The position numbers were made by a program, and so were the translations under genes. A stretch of DNA of 5,301 nucleotides from an uncultured Prevotella sp. (GTDB lineage: Bacteria; Bacteroidota; Bacteroidia; Bacteroidales; Bacteroidaceae), in NCBI GenBank assembly GCA_900553155.1, contig USCM01000148.1, positions 1 through 5,301 on the forward strand. The letters are read 5' to 3'. Below, piece by piece: positions 4,330-5,301 of the stretch. Within the stretch, counting starts at the first letter, position 1; each line of letters opens with the position of its first letter. The notes below the pieces were generated by a model, which worked only from the letters and a program-made list of their open reading frames with translations, had not been told where the DNA came from and made no database searches.

Positions 4330-5301
4330 TTACTTAACCACTATCTTTCTGCCATTGCGAATATATACCCCTTTAGAAGAAGGTTTGTCTATTTTCATAC
4401 CAGTCAAGGTATAATAAGGTGCAAAATCATTATTGTTTATTATACTTTTAATACCTGTGGCGAGAGTAAGGTCTACAAGTTTCACCTCATCAAAGTCTGC
4501 CCATACATTCTCGTTCCACTGATCTTCGCGCCAAGGATTAGAAAGGCGGAGTTTAACAACAGCACCCGTTTTCTTGGCAGTGAACATCTCCTTAATCTGT
4601 GCCCAATCTGTAGCTTCCTCAAGTGCGTCCTCGTATAGAATCTTAGACCCTTCCTTGCCATCTGCATAACTTACCAGCTGATATCCTGCTTCTGGTTCGT
4701 CGCCATTATAATCTCCCTTGTTGAAACGGTATAGCATAGACAACTCATACTTATGACCAACAACAAGGTTATTAATAGTCTGCTTCAGTTCACCTGTAGC
4801 CCATCCATTGTGCATATAACGTTCGAGCCGAAGATAGTGTTCATTACCGTCACTGATAGCATCGCCGTCTGGCTCCTGCTCATAGATATTGGCAAAAACG
4901 TTCCAGCAGTTAAGACCGTCAAAACCATTTGTCATGTCGCCATCATTCTTGTCGCCAGTATTCTTGTCCCAACCCGGAACTGTCTTTACAAAGGTCAACT
5001 CACGACCATCCTCATCTGCAAACTTCTTAATCTCCAAACCCTTAGCATCCTCAAAGTTGCCATTCTTCACCAGGTTTTCGCCTGGTGAAGTAGGAGTTAT
5101 AGGATCTGTAGGATTAGACGGGTCGGTAGGATCGGTAGGGTCTTTTTTATCAGGGTCGTATCCCTCTTTCTGATAAATGCGCACATAGTCGATAAGATAC
5201 TGACACGGGAACGGAGTGTCCTTAAGCGAACCGCCATTGACTCCACCCAACGCAAGGTTGAGCAACAGATACTGGTAGCGTCCGCGATATGGCGAAACAT
5301 T
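4330..5301 (-). CDS. GH16-type secreted glycanase, C-terminal part: catalytic-domain end, Pro-rich linker, CBM4/9-like domain, C-terminal tail
   Basis: The frame is open to the window edge (5301) and ends at TAA 4330-4332, giving 323 residues; the N-terminus lies outside. Residues 1-43 (YQYLLLNLALGG, then FPCQYLIDYVRIYQ) match the end of GH16 laminarinase-like domains (LNLAxGG...FPxxYxVDYVRVYQ); the catalytic ExDxxE motif would be upstream and is not seen. Residues 45-75 are a DPT/NPT/TPT linker. Residues 76-278 (LVKNGNFED ... GWATGELKQTI ... WADFDEVKLVDL) look like a CBM4/9-type jelly-roll. Residues 285-323 (SIINNN, then YYTLTGMKIDKPSSKGVYIR and a Gly-Arg-Lys ending) are a tail common on secreted Prevotella proteins and similar to T9SS sorting tails. 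Likely an extracellular or surface endo-beta-1,3-glucanase or galactanase; substrate not readable. TTG 5265 is not the true start. Confidence 0.82.
   Translation of the reverse strand, partial: NVSPYRGRYQYLLLNLALGGVNGGSLKDTPFPCQYLIDYVRIYQKEGYDPDKKDPTDPTDPSNPTDPITPTSPGENLVKNGNFEDAKGLEIKKFADEDGRELTFVKTVPGWDKNTGDKNDGDMTNGFDGLNCWNVFANIYEQEPDGDAISDGNEHYLRLERYMHNGWATGELKQTINNLVVGHKYELSMLYRFNKGDYNGDEPEAGYQLVSYADGKEGSKILYEDALEEATDWAQIKEMFTAKKTGAVVKLRLSNPWREDQWNENVWADFDEVKLVDLTLATGIKSIINNNDFAPYYTLTGMKIDKPSSKGVYIRNGRKIVVK
5065..5090. repeat. Perfect 10-bp inverted repeat at the linker/CBM boundary
   Basis: CTTCACCAGG (5065-5074) and CCTGGTGAAG (5081-5090) are exact inverse copies around a 6-nt loop. 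They encode the end of the Pro-rich linker and the first residues of the CBM-like domain (TSPGENLVKN). No T-run follows on the minus strand, so it is not a standard terminator. It may be chance within coding sequence or a mark of domain joining. Confidence 0.6.
5080..5142 (-). repeat. Seven 9-bp units encoding the x-Pro-x linker
   Basis: The coding strand has seven consecutive nonamers with a central Pro codon: DPT, DPT, DPS, NPT, DPI, TPT, SPG. The first two (GACCCTACC, GATCCTACC) are almost identical, and similarity falls toward the CBM side. This is a flexible, acidic, proline-rich spacer between the GH16 module and the carbohydrate-binding module. Such units can change number by replication slippage, altering linker length. 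Confidence 0.75.

Noticed and set aside
5263..5265. TTG at 5265 as start of the GH16 protein
   Set aside because: The frame continues to the window edge and the upstream residues (YRGRYQYL) belong to the GH16 fold, so the gene is partial.

Overview
The window looks like chromosomal DNA of a Bacteroidales bacterium, most likely Prevotella or a close relative. Evidence: a TAnnTTTG-type -7 promoter element upstream of two genes, no Shine-Dalgarno sequences before starts, a PorT-like outer-membrane barrel, a polysaccharide-degradation gene group, and a C-terminal tail of the kind common on secreted Prevotella enzymes. The genus is inferred; no rRNA or other marker is present.

Left part, plus strand (1-2166). 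The window opens in the C-terminal half of an outer-membrane beta-barrel protein (1-384). After an AT-rich spacer with a candidate promoter come frr (ribosome recycling factor, 541-1101) and rsgA (30S-maturation GTPase, 1234-2166). Both housekeeping genes serve the ribosome. The 132-bp gap between them is almost entirely an 8-bp-period GTAAAAAA / TTTTTTAC repeat whose arms are inverted, giving two mutually exclusive hairpins that end 6 nt before the rsgA start codon.

Right part, minus strand (2167-5301), read right to left. The C-terminal end of a GH16-type glycanase with a proline-rich linker, a CBM-like domain and a sorting-like tail (4330-5301) is followed by a clear intrinsic terminator. 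Next comes a promoter candidate and a complete secreted GH43 enzyme resembling exo-beta-1,3-galactanases (2924-4042). 39 bp downstream is a broken locus: the signal peptide and first roughly 100 mature residues of a DUF2264 protein, joined out of frame to the last roughly 95 residues of a GH127 (beta-L-arabinofuranosidase family) protein. The GH127 stop codon directly abuts the rsgA stop codon.

GH16, GH43, DUF2264 and GH127 together suggest the edge of a locus for arabinogalactan or related beta-1,3-linked plant glycans; this substrate call is an inference. The most notable observation is the DUF2264/GH127 chimera, either a recent deletion that removed most of two adjacent genes or an assembly collapse. 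I see no RNA gene, transposase, phage gene or CRISPR array, and nothing that I would call a new defence or mobile system.
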